Assembly (NCBI GenBank): GCA_037039685.1
Contig: JAWNGF010000008.1
Coordinates: 806,001-870,000 of the forward strand
Reading direction: 5' to 3'
DNA from: Ceratobasidium sp. AG-K
Taxonomy: Eukaryota > Basidiomycota > Agaricomycetes > Cantharellales > Ceratobasidiaceae
Length of the DNA stretch: 64,000 nucleotides
Position 1 is the stretch's first letter; the number at the start of each line of letters is the position of its first letter. A program made the position numbers and the translations under genes. Below the pieces are notes generated by a model. That model ran no database searches and was not told the DNA's origin. It saw only the letters and a list, made by a program, of their open reading frames with translations. This document shows, piece after piece, positions 12,150 to 22,534 of the stretch.

Positions 12150-14736
12150 CTAAGTCCTCCGGGGAATTATAGATTGGAGCTAAGCGTAGTTGGCATCATG
12201 TTTGACCCCTGGCATTGCTAGACTTACCACGTCGACTACATCGGTTGCTCTCGGTCGTACCGCAGGATCGCGGTCCCAGCAACTCAACAGCAGATCCCAC
12301 ATTTGGTTATCCCGTGCGTTATCTCCGAAATACTCCATCGGGCGATCCGGCAATATCTGCCTCATCAAGGCCAAAATCACATGGGTTTCTTCCCTGCATT
12401 GCGGATAATAGGGTGGGTTTCCAGTGATAATTTCCTGCTATTCGTGAAGATGTCGAATAGTCTTCATGGGTACGCCACTTACAAGTATTGTCTTGCAGAA
12501 AACAATGCTATCAGGGACTTCAAATTCACTGGAAATTTCTTACCATTCCCAGCGCATATACATCAGTCAGGGTGTTCCTGCAGGTGTCGGTCGAAAATAT
12601 GAGTTCCGGTGCCTAGCGCACGGTGAGCGAACCGAGCGTTGGGTCTCAGGAAGCGTTTACCATCCAGCGGGTCGTCCCTCCTCCTAGCTTGCTCGTCTCG
12701 GAGAACACGAGGCTACACTCGGACATGATTGAATGGTCAAAGTCGCTTAGTTTTGCAGTACCATCGCGTGATACGAGGATATTTGCCTGGAATGTGTGAG
12801 TTGCACCAAGTCGGAAAAGGGGGCAATATCGGGTGGGTACGCACCGCTTTTAGGTCGCCATGCACCTGACACAATGACATGATATCGGTCAACATGGTGG
12901 ACTGGCATTGAGTAAAGCGTACCATTCCTTGGCTATGAAGGTATGCGAGACCTTCGGCCGCTTGAAGACACTGTGGATGCTTCAGCTTTTGCGTATAGTC
13001 TGGAAAAAGGCAATTTACCAGCGAGTAACGATTGGCACCAGGACATTTTTGAATATATTCTCGCATATTTCCATGGTCCATCCATCGCGAGACCATGCCT
13101 AACCGTCCTTGGAACAGAATGACTCCCATGAGTTCCTGTACGTATTCGTGCTTGGCTTTTGACCAATGGTATATCTCGCGCATGGCCCGCTAAAATGGAG
13201 CCGATTGTACGTGCACAATCCCGCCAACTCAGTATCAAACGCAGAGTGATAAATTACCCCACGGACCTTCATAGACTTCGGACCGTTGAGCGAGAGTGAC
13301 GAGAACCTCCATACCTTTATGGCCACCTCGACACCGTCACGCAGCTTTCCCTTCCAAATGTCACCGAACCCACCCCCAACAATGAGTCCTGATGAATACT
13401 GGTCGGGGTCCATGTGCAACGATAGATCCGCACACCCATGATCAACCAAGTGTTGGAACATTTCTTCGCACGACTACGTTTGTTATCAACGTCCAATACT
13501 GAGGCTTCGCCTCGTCGGGACGCACCATTTGATTCGATAAAACGCTTGTAGTGGATCGAGGGCTGTGCATCTCATCCAGCATGTCGACATCTATAGCCCC
13601 TTGCGGTGAGAATGGGTTTCCGGAGAGCCCAGGCCTGCCTAGTTCATCTCGACAAATAGGGTTTTCACGCTACATGGTGGCCAATTAGTGTATCAGAGCC
13701 ATGATTCGAGGTTAGATCGGAGTATGCTGACCATGCTTATATCCCCTGGGTCCCCCTTATCCTTTCTGGATGCTTTTTCTGAGCGGTCTGATATCTGGTA
13801 TTTCAAGACACTTGTTCTCTCTCTCCGCGCGCTCATCTGTTCCTCAGTTTTGTACGCAAGCTCCTTTTCGCTAGTCTGGACGTCGGTACGCGAGTCTTTA
13901 TGTGCTCTCCTGGCCTCGCTTGACGCAGAGACACTATCGCTAAGCTTCTCATTCGTATTAGAGTCCAACCCGCTTAGTCCGGCGTCAGGATCTTGTCCAA
14001 GTAGTGTCATAGGTGGTGGAGATATGGGGGGCGAGGTGGTGCGGAGGGCAAGCATGAGTTCGGGGCCATACTTGGCCTGAGCCGTTGTGAGCAGAGTGAT
14101 ACGCTCCTTGAAGTTAAGAACGGGTACACTAGGAGACATCAAGTTGGCGAGAAGTTTAATAGCCTGGCGAAGGCTTATATCTACTCTGCCGAATGATGGA
14201 TACGTAGCCAAAGCCAGTAGCGCATTGTCGAAGCTCTCATGGACAATCTGAGCAGCGACAGAGGCAAAGTCGGACCTAGTGGACCTTACCAAGGCCGAAG
14301 CTAGCACAAGTCTCTCGAGAGGATAGAGAGAAGCCTGGTTGAAAAGTGTTTGAAGCTCCAAATTCTGGAATATTTCGTCCTCTTCGCACTCGAGGGTATC
14401 CATTAGTCTGTCTGCCAGAAAGGGGTCCCTTCCCATTCGTTGGATCTCTTGCACGAGCAGCCGCTGCACCAAGTCTGTATTTTCACTTCTCATATGGGAA
14501 TAACAGGTTCGAATCAGTTTCTTCAGGAGCATCACATGAGATTCGGGCCCATTCCGCTCGCACAACTAGGGCAAGGAGTGAGCTCCCGACTGTGGCTGAG
14601 CATGGGAACGTACCGAAATAATCTCAGCCTGGAAGCGGTCAAAATCATCTTCACTGATACAAGAAACAAGGGAGGACAGTTGGGTGTCCACGATGCTGAG
14701 CAGATTCACAGTCGGCTGGTCGTGTTCTTCGTTCAT
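12150..14736 (-). CDS. TKL kinase K3 with unidentified helical N-terminal domain
   Basis: Start at 14736 ('MNEEHDQPTVNLLSIV'). Exons are about 14736-14614 and 14564-13727, encoding a Leu-rich, probably helical region ('LYPLERLVLASALVRSTR', 'LRQAIKLLANLMSPSVPVL') followed by a charged Ser-rich stretch. Linker exon 13669-13526 ends in 'TTSVLSNQM'. Kinase exons are 13473-13267 ('MFQHLVDHGC', 'GGGFGDIWKGKLRDGVEVAI', 'KVW'), about 13190-13015 ('MREIYHWSKAKHEYVQELMG'), the helix before the catalytic loop, microexon 12865-12845 'VHGDLKA', 'TAKLSDFDHSIMSECS', the APE exon, the C-lobe 'EIITGNPPYYPQCREE', and a short last exon starting 'LQSII' with its stop at 12150. No break was seen. The N-terminal domain could be read as a separate gene, but the splice pattern (ISM joined to REN, then QM joined to SCEEMF) matches the join used by its paralogues. 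Kinase family call is firm; N-terminal fusion is inferred. Confidence 0.72.
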
Positions 14737-15093
14737 CGATGTAAAGATTCCTTAGTAAGGGTCGATCCCAAGAATATTTGCGCCTGGCGCTTGTGGTGCT
14801 TCTCAGCATTTTGTCCAATGTACTCGGTTGTGCCAGTTATGCAACGAAATCTCTTCTTACAGTAAGCTTCTTGATGCCTTTAGTCACAAGAAACGGCGGA
14901 TAGTTTGCTATAGATAATAATGCTTGGAATATGTTCATACGACGCTGTGGACTTGAATTGAGATCGGTCATGGATGCTATTATGTGCGGGAGTATTAGGT
15001 AACAAAATAAAATAAATCATAACCACTGAGATCTGCGTGTGTCCAAATGGTTTCCTCTAAATATTCCAACAGTATTCTGACAAATGAGGCTGC
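14737..15093. other. K3 upstream / K4 downstream spacer
   Basis: A 357-bp gap between the K4 stop and the K3 start on the same strand; presumably K3 promoter plus K4 3' UTR. No specific element was recognised. Confidence 0.5.
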
Positions 15094-17922
15094 TTACAGC
15101 CGGAGTATCCACTTGACCTGAGTGCACCTGTCAGATACGTGCAGGGCCGCTCAACAGTGCGCAACGCTTACCGACTCTAGTACTTCAAATGCCTTGGGCC
15201 GTCTAGACGGCTCGTGGTCCCAGCAGGCTATTAATAATTCCCACATCTGTGTATCTCGGTTATTTTCACTCCAGTGATCTGTTGAACGATGGGGGAGCTT
15301 CTTGTTCATCAAAGCGCCAATGACTTGCGGGTCCTCTCTGCATTGGGAGTACGGAGAGGACCCTGTGAATATTTCCTAGAACAGGACTCTCAGCTAGGTA
15401 AATCTTGATACGTATGCTGGGCTTACAAGCATGGTCTTGTTCGTCAGGTCGATTAGCGCAAAGTCCACTGCATTTAATCAATAATACACACCATTCCAAG
15501 GGCATAAACATCAGTTTGTTCATTTCGATGACTCTTATCGTCGAATATAAGCTCAGGTGCCTAGTAGCGAACGAACTCGTTATACATTGCAGGCCGGGTG
15601 CGTGCACGATGCTTACCATCCATCTTGTCGTCCCCCCTCGTTGGTTGGTGGTCTCGGTGAAAGCCAGACTGCAGTCCAACATAATCGAGTGATCAAAGTC
15701 ACTAAGCTTCGCGATATTATCTTGGGATACTAGTATGTTCGCCTAGAGAAGAATAAGTTATGCGCGTGTATTGGGTAAAAAGCTGGGCCTTGAGCGTGAT
15801 ACGTACGGCTTTTAGGTCGCCATGCACCTAAAAGTCTGGAGTCAATATGCGCACCTAACCGTGACCGTAACTGAACGTACAAAATTGCTGTTATGAAGAT
15901 ATGAGACCCCCGTGGCAACTTGTATACACTATTGAAACCAATATCTCAGCTTCGAAATAAATAGGCGAAACCCTCAAAGTACCAGGGAGTAGCGGTCGGC
16001 ACTTGAATAGTTGTTGACATAGTCGCGTAGGTTTCCGTGCTCTTGCCACCGAGATACCATTGCAGGACGTCCATGAAGTATAACCACGCCCATCAGTTCC
16101 TGTATATTCTCGTGTTTAAGCTTTGACCAGTTATATATCTCACGGGCAGCCCGCTATAACATATAGAAGACCAACAGGTGGTTGAATTAAACGTGCCCCA
16201 GATACGACTCAAGGGATTACAATCACACACCTTGAGCATTTTGGGGTTTCGTTGAGATGAAGTGCCCAACCGCCACGCTTTGACAGCAACTTCAGTCCCG
16301 TCCAAGAGTTTTCCTTTCCAGATGTCACCAAAACCACCGCACACAATCGGTAGAGAAGAATATTGGTTCAAGTCCATATGTGACGACATGTCGTTGCACC
16401 CGTGTTGTAGTAGGTGTTGAAACACCTCCCCGTCCGACTGTACGTGTAGGATTTCAAGATAAGTTAAACGTCGTATGAACGAACCTGAATTCCTCACCAT
16501 CTGACTGGATATAGTGTTTATTGTTGACTCAGGTGACGAGGTTGTGTGGTCAGGGTCAGAGTCGGTTAAAATGCTGGTCGCTACCTGGACGTGTGCACTG
16601 GGGACGTTTGGTGGGCCCACCGTTGTCGTTGACCCTCCATCCGGCGCCAAGAGTTCGCCAGCGTTTCTGCCCGAAATTAGCTTTGAACACGGTTTAAGCC
16701 GAATTTTCAATACGCACATCTTGTCTGATGCGCGGGTGTCAGAACACAACCGAGAATCCTGATTGGGAGGTTCCAGGACAAGTACCGAACCTGCTGTCAT
16801 GGTATTCCATATGCGAATAGTCCCATCGCTAGAGCCCGAAGCAACAACGTGATCCCTGTCTGGTGAAAATGCAACAGAGTGCACTATGCCAGTATGTCCT
16901 TTGAGTGGAGGTGAAGCAAACAGCATATTGGTCACGCTCCATACACGGATGGCATGGTCACTGGAGCTTGATACAATACGAGTGCCGTTCGACGAGAATG
17001 CGACTGATTGTACGGTCCCAGCGTGCCCTTCGAATGTTTGTATAACGAACCTACGTGGCCCGTTGAAAACGCTCCATACACGAGTTGTACAATCATCAGA
17101 GCCCGAGACGATTAGGTCGTTGACCGGCGAAAACGCGACCGATTGTACTGCGCCTATGTGCCCTTCGAGCGGTCGTAGAGCGAGCGATCCGTCGTTCATG
17201 TTCCAAATGCGAATGGTGCCGTCACTAGAGCCAGAAACAATTCGAGTGCCGTCAGAAGAAAACGCAACCGACTGTACTGAGTCTGAGTGTCCCTCAAGTG
17301 GACTCAGGATGAGCGACCCATCATGCGCGTCACACACGCGGATGGTACAGTCACTAGAGCCTGAGGCAATTCGGCTACCATTGGGTGAGAATGCAATCGA
17401 ATTGACAGAGGCCGAATGACCCAAGAAAGGTCCAGCAAAGGGCGTGTTGGTAGATAAACCCCATAAAAGCACAGTTTTGTCCCTAGACGCTGAAGCTATG
17501 CGTGTGCCGTTGGGCGAGAACACGACCGAATTAACGCGGTCAAGGTGCCCGTTGCGAGATATCCACGAGCACTCGTTGAGGTGTAAGTCCCATAAGCATA
17601 CAGAATGATCGTCTGACCCAGAAACAACGAGTCCCCAAGTTGGGGAGAATGCTACAGAGCGTATTGGGTTGCCAGACCGAAGGTTTTCACTCTCGTTTAA
17701 GTTCGGGCTGTTATTGGATGGAATCGTATCACTCTGGGCTAAAAACCTTGAATGACCAGGCAAGGTCATCGAGTTTGGGAGGTATCGTAGCTGGAATTGG
17801 AGCGGATCCTTCCCGGATTTACCCTGGAGGCGGCGGGATCCTGGTTTCCGGAATCGAGAATGCGATTCGGGACTCCTAAAACGCGAGGATGGTTTGATGA
17901 AGTTGAGTAGCCACGTGCCCAA
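15094..17922 (-). CDS. WD40-TKL kinase fusion K4
   Basis: One open frame (17922 to about 16230) begins 'MGTWLLNFIKPSSRFRSPES'. It then carries seven WD40 repeats (about residues 85-400; e.g. 'VQSVAFSSDGTRIVSGSSDG') and a spacer, and runs into the kinase module 'GEVFQHLLQHGC', 'CGGFGDIWKGKLLDGTEVAV', 'KAW'. A 60-nt GT-AG intron at the usual linker position is in frame and stop-free, so the fusion holds with or without splicing. Later exons are 'REIYNWSKLKHENIQELMGV' (about 16155-15985), 'CIQVATGVSYLHNSNF', microexon 15827-15807 'VHGDLKA', 'ANILVSQDNIAKLSDFDHS', 'APELIFDDKSHRNEQTD', C-lobe 'EIFTGSSPYSQCREDPQ' (about 15375-15180), and a last exon ending in TAA at 15094. All family-conserved residues are intact (VAVK Lys, HGD, DFD, APE). 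The beta-propeller probably mediates protein binding; the ligand is unknown. Fusing a propeller N-terminal to the kinase reverses the order common in bacterial kinase-WD40 proteins. Confidence 0.82.
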
Positions 17923-18366
17923 CCAGTTGGCAACGCATCAGCCGCATTACTAATCAGAGCCAAACAAACCGCAGATGTTTCCTTGCTGAAACCTGCAGTC
18001 TATATCGCTAGTAGTGAATCGTTTGGGATTAATATATGAGGTTACCAGTATACTGAACCTAGCTATCAGCTTATAATTGGATAACGAGTAGGCAATCCTC
18101 GACCTGCGCCTTGCCCAAAACGACCCCTGGTAAAAACAGATGCAATGACGCATACATGTACCAGTTATGCAAGACGTAGCAGTAAAACAGGCTTCAGATG
18201 GTACAATTTGTATAGCTTTAAACTGGGTGAAATGAATACATAATATTTCACGGGTAAAAAATCGTGCCGGTGCACCCGTTGTCTGAAATTTGATAGTCAG
18301 AGTCTTTATGAACTGAACCTATGTACACTGCTAATCAGCGATATCTGGCATCCGTGAGACTCTGGA
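17923..18366. other. K4 upstream / K5 downstream spacer
   Basis: 444 bp, AT-rich, presumably K4 promoter and K5 3' UTR. No coding signal. Confidence 0.5.
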
Positions 18367-20795
18367 TCATTCCGCGCAGTCGACTGGACTTAGGCTTGGT
18401 CGCTTGTTACTGGCAAGGGTGATTATGACTTTCAGCTAAATAGGCGTGGTCGGTTGCATAGCACCCTGCTCCTGTAGAGGCACTTACTGACTCAACCACC
18501 TGGGTGGCATTTGGTCTCACAAGGGGATCATGGTTCCAGCAGCTGAGTAGCAACTCCCACATCCGGTTATTGCGCAAATTGTCACCTAGATGATCAACTG
18601 GACGGGTCGGCAGCGTTCCCTTCATAATCGCCCTTATTACATTTACGTCCTCCCGGAACTGTGGGTAGTACGGCGAAGTTCCGGTGATAATCTCCTGCGG
18701 TTCGTGAGAAAGATCCATCATTAGACAGACACACCTTACGTACGAGCATTGTCTAACCAAACATGAACTCAGCTAAGGTCATACACACACATAAGATCTT
18801 ACCATTCCCAGGGCATACACATCCGTACACGCGCTTCTCCTGCAGTTGTCTTCAAGGATGAGCTCGGGTGCCTAAAACTAAATGAGTCTATTTTCGACAA
18901 GTCCCACGATAGTGCCTACCATCCATCGAGTGGTGCCTCCACCTTGCTTGCTTGTCTCGGAAAACGCAAGGCTACACTCTGACATGATCGAGTGATCGAA
19001 ATCGCTCAGCTTAGCAGCACCGTCGCTTGAAACAAGTATGTTCGCCTGCCACCAATTGAGACATGTTACCCTGAAAATGGTCAAGTCGTAGTAACACATA
19101 CCCCCTTTAGATCGCCGTGGACCTGTCAAGGAACGAGCGGGTCAGTCGACACAAAGAGCTCATACCTAACGACTCGTACCATGTCTCGGCTATGAAGGTA
19201 CTCAATGCCGGTGGCCACTTGTACGCACTACGGAAATCGAAATTTCGGATATTGGAGGTCAGGAGATATAGCGTACCAGTAAATATCGATCGACAGTTGG
19301 GTTCTTGTGAATGTACTCTCGCAGGTTACCGTGCTCCATCCATCGCGAGACCATGCCCAACCGTTCTTGGAACATGATCACTCCCATTAGCTCCTGTACA
19401 TACTCGTGCTTCACCTTTGACCAGTGATATATCTCCCTCATAGCTCGCTGATAGGTAAATAAATCAATTATCCGAGTCTGCCCCTTTTCCCTAGTCTAAC
19501 ACACCTTCAAAGATTTTGGGTCATTGGGAATCATTGTGGAAAACCTCCACACTTTGATGGCAACCTCGGTACCGTCGCGTAGCTTTCCTTTCCAGATGTC
19601 GCCGAATGCTCCACCTTGGATAAGTCCCTTGGAGTATTGTGCTGGGTCCATGTATAACGATAGGTCTGTACACCCATGGTCAACTAGGCGCTGGAACATC
19701 TCTTTGCATGTCTACATGCAAAGTCTTATGGTCCATCCAAAGTTTAAAGTACAAGCACGCACAAGTTGTTGCGATTCGATCCTCGTAGGCTGAGTATCGC
19801 TGGCAGGATCATTTGTTTCCATATTTTGTGTGGCACCGCCAGCTGAATGTTCTTTGAGGGAAGACAACTCGACGTAATTCGGAGGCATGCCTGCATAATC
19901 CTGGTGGATAGCCTTACCACGCTGGCGTTAATCGTCGTGAGGATGACGAACTACAGTTTGATATATATGCGTACTTTCGGTTTCCCACCTTGCTCCTCAT
20001 TATTTCCCTCATAATCCTCTTCCAAGCGCCTCTTCGTTCCTTGCGTAATGTACCCTGTCTCGCTTTCCGGCGCTGTGTTTTCACTGTCCAATTCCCGCTC
20101 GGATGTGGGCTGGATTTCATGTAGCGAAGAAGCAGCGCCAAGCACCTCATCAGTCTCACTCTCTATCTCGTGCTGGCTTGTAGGCGAAGGCGAGTTCCTC
20201 GGAGGCGTGGTAAAGGCGGTGCCAGAATCGCCAAGCGATAGAGCTGCCAGAGAGTGTGTGGGGTGAGTCGTTTGTTGCGACCAGACATTAGATTGGATGG
20301 CTTGCGACTCGAGCTGGGAGTCACCAGATGGCCAGAAACCGGAAAGGTGAGGCCCTGTATCAGAAAAAGCATGAGGGTTAAGGGCGGTAGATGTGGGCGC
20401 TTAAGTGGGGAAGGAAAACGATACGGAAACGCCCAGCGACAACTCACCTTCCGCGCCTCGCTGTGGTACTCGGTGGCGAGTTATTTCCGGAGAACTAATA
20501 TTAGATTGGTTACTGGAGGATTCTGGAGTTGATCTCATTGATGGAAGCGAGGGTGGTGGTCGTGTATTGTGCTCCTGGCTGTGGGATCGAATGTGAGCTG
20601 GTCGTTGATTAGTATACGTCAAAGATGAAAAACATGCCACCTACAACGTAGGTCATAGTGATGTACGAATGTGCGGCCGCATCTAGGCACGGGGCACTTG
20701 AAGTTGGCTCGAACGGTGGGGGGATTAGAGCTGGGATCGTATGCGGTGAGGGCTGTGGAAGGGGTGTATTCACCACCGTCATCAGATTCCGACAT
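18367..20795 (-). CDS. C2H2 zinc finger-TKL kinase fusion K5
   Basis: Start ATG at 20795 ('MSESDDGGEYTPSTALTAYD'). Exon 1 encodes the first half of a C2H2 finger, 'FKCPVPRCGRTFVHHYDLR'. Splicing adds 'SHIRSHSQEH', giving C-x4-C-x12-H-x3-H. A disordered Ser-rich part follows, then the linker 'TQGTKRRLEEDYEGN' (possible nuclear localisation signal), the 'RGKAIHQDYAGM' exon and the kinase: 'MFQRLVDHGC', 'GGAFGDIWKGKLRDGTEVAI', 'KVW' (about 19710-19505), 'REIYHWSKVKHEYVQELMGV', 'CVQVATGIEYLHSRDM', microexon 19122-19102 'VHGDLKG', 'ANILVSSDGAAKLSDFDHS', the APE exon, C-lobe 'EIITGTSPYYPQFREDVN' (about 18695-18490). Aligned to paralogues, the last exon starts 'LKVIITLAS' and ends at 18367; reading on without splicing would end at 18407. 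No disabling change was seen. Role inferred: a nucleus-capable, DNA- or protein-binding kinase. Confidence 0.7.
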
Positions 20796-22044
20796 GGTCA
20801 AACGAACAAGCGGGTTGGGAGTTGGTGTGCAATGACTGTGACAAATATAGATGATCAGAGTTATGAGGTAGTAGACGAAGGGGAACCTCGGCTGGTGGGG
20901 ACGAGCACGAAGAGTGTTGACAGCCGTTATGGATCCCGGAAAGGTAACTGTATACGGACGACATTAGCAGGCGGATCGTTGTTGACTCTGGTAACTCAAC
21001 TTTAGGAACAATTATCCAGTTAGGTAGGCTCCTGGAAAAGCTGAAGACTCCGTGAATTATCGTGGCAAAGGTCGCTTGAGGAGGGAACGAGGCGAACTCG
21101 TTTGTGGGCGATGCATCACGTTGCGATTAGCGCCTGTAAATGCGCTTCTTCACGTGATCGCGCAAAACTGATATGAAATTAGTCTCTTTCAGTCCCATTT
21201 CGTGAACAACGTTTGCGTCCCATTTCTTCCTGCCTCACTACGTATGGCGCCTAGTTCAAGTTTCGGCTTGATGAATGTTCCGAGGGCTTAAGGGGTGCAA
21301 TATTGGAGCTATTGGCGACTGGATTACTGTTAATTAAGGCCACTGGTAGACGACTTCCGCTCTGAATTAATCGCTTGATAAAGCTAGCCTGGGCACCATA
21401 TGGCCCAGAGTCTAGGGCTAACCTTCATTTAATTGACTAGGCAATAGTATAGCGCGCATAATGTTTTTGATAGGACGATTAGAGATAACGTCCGGCTTGA
21501 TACCCAGAAACGAGGATGGAAGTGAAGTTAGCGGATCTTCAAGTTATTCCGGTTACTGAACCTAAAAGTACCTAATTTTTGCCCCATCAACTACTAACTG
21601 AACGTCCAACCGACGCTCTTACCCGCGAGCGTAGCCCACCGCGGCGAGCTGCAGCAACGAGGACCGAATCTATTCCTCAAGGTATTTTCCCCAGCAGTAA
21701 TTTCCTTTTATTCCCTCTTAATTCAGTAGTGCGACTGTGTGCAATGCTAAATTTCACAACTCAACCCAAGAGTAGTTCCTGTCGTCCTCTCAGATTTAAC
21801 TCTGCATATATGTGGCGGTATGGCAGGCTATTTGTGGTTTCATGCCAGCGCATAACAAACAATTCAACCTTCAATGACAATGTAATCCGTTTTCATTTAT
21901 ATCGTATGTGTCCGAGTAATCGAAAGAAGTAGATGGATGCATAATTGACTCGCTTGTTGCAAATCTTTGTTTCAGGGAAAGAGGGTCAAAGGGCTACGTG
22001 GATAGTTGACAAAGTAGTTACTACTTGGAGCTGGTTGAAAACAA
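20796..22044. other. K5 upstream region
   Basis: 1.25 kb without a supportable gene. It contains the block shared with the K8 upstream region (listed separately). The rest is AT-rich with short random frames. Confidence 0.5.
20979..21165 (-). promoter_or_regulatory. Upstream block shared with K8
   Basis: Two sequence blocks 185-370 bp before the K5 start recur 147-300 bp before the K8 start (42355-42510). One is TTGACTCTG-R-TAACTCAACTT; the other is CGATGCAT-Y-ACGTT followed by a GCGC-containing stretch and a GTGATCG. Conservation of non-coding blocks at a similar distance suggests a retained promoter, or simply the extent of the duplicated unit. Confidence 0.45.
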
Positions 22045-22280
22045 TCAATAAGCTGATACCCAACCCTCAAAATTGGTGCTTCGAGATTCAACCACTGCTG
22101 CCTTCGGCCGTGCGGTAGGATTGTGGCTCCAGCAACTCAGGAGCAGATCCCACATCTGATTCTCTCGTATGTTGTCATCAAAATGGTCCATCGAACGTTC
22201 TGGGAAGGTTTTCTTCATGATAGCCGTTATTACTTTCACGTCGTCCTTGCATTGTGGGTGGTACACTCTGTCGGTGTTTC
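22045..22280 (-). pseudogene. Orphan TKL kinase C-lobe exon
   Basis: A single frame gives 'DRVYHPQCKDDVKVITAIMK' and then 'NQMWDLLLSCWSHNPTARPK', the penultimate exon of the kinase family. It ends in TGA at 22045. No Gly loop, catalytic loop or APE exon lies upstream within 200 bp; only unrelated sequence follows to the K6 stop at 22535. It is a relic of a deleted family member, or debris from unequal crossing-over. Confidence 0.75.
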
Positions 22281-22534
22281 CTCCTCCTCCGTCGACGCCT
22301 TCACAAACATTTATTGCGTTCGCCAAATCCCTTACAATACATAATCAAGAAGTATACCCTCAAAGATGACCAAGGAAAACATCAAGCCAAGTAGCCAGGT
22401 TACCAGCTTCCTGCTCTCGTGCTCCACCAGCTCAGCACACCCATACACCCTCTCCGACGTCGCTAGGGCCTCTGAGATGTCTAATAACGACACACATAGA
22501 ATGGCTGTATGTGACGGATGGAGCTTACACTGGA

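Noticed and set aside
14506..14520. AGGTTCGAATC resembling a tRNA B box
   Set aside because: It lies in the open reading frame of K3 and has no cloverleaf context.
13693..14565. K3 N-terminal region as an independent minus-strand gene
   Set aside because: A GT-AG intron at 13725-13670 joins it in frame to the linker exon at the same position used in K5, K6 and K8, and no separate terminator or promoter signal was seen. Not fully excluded.
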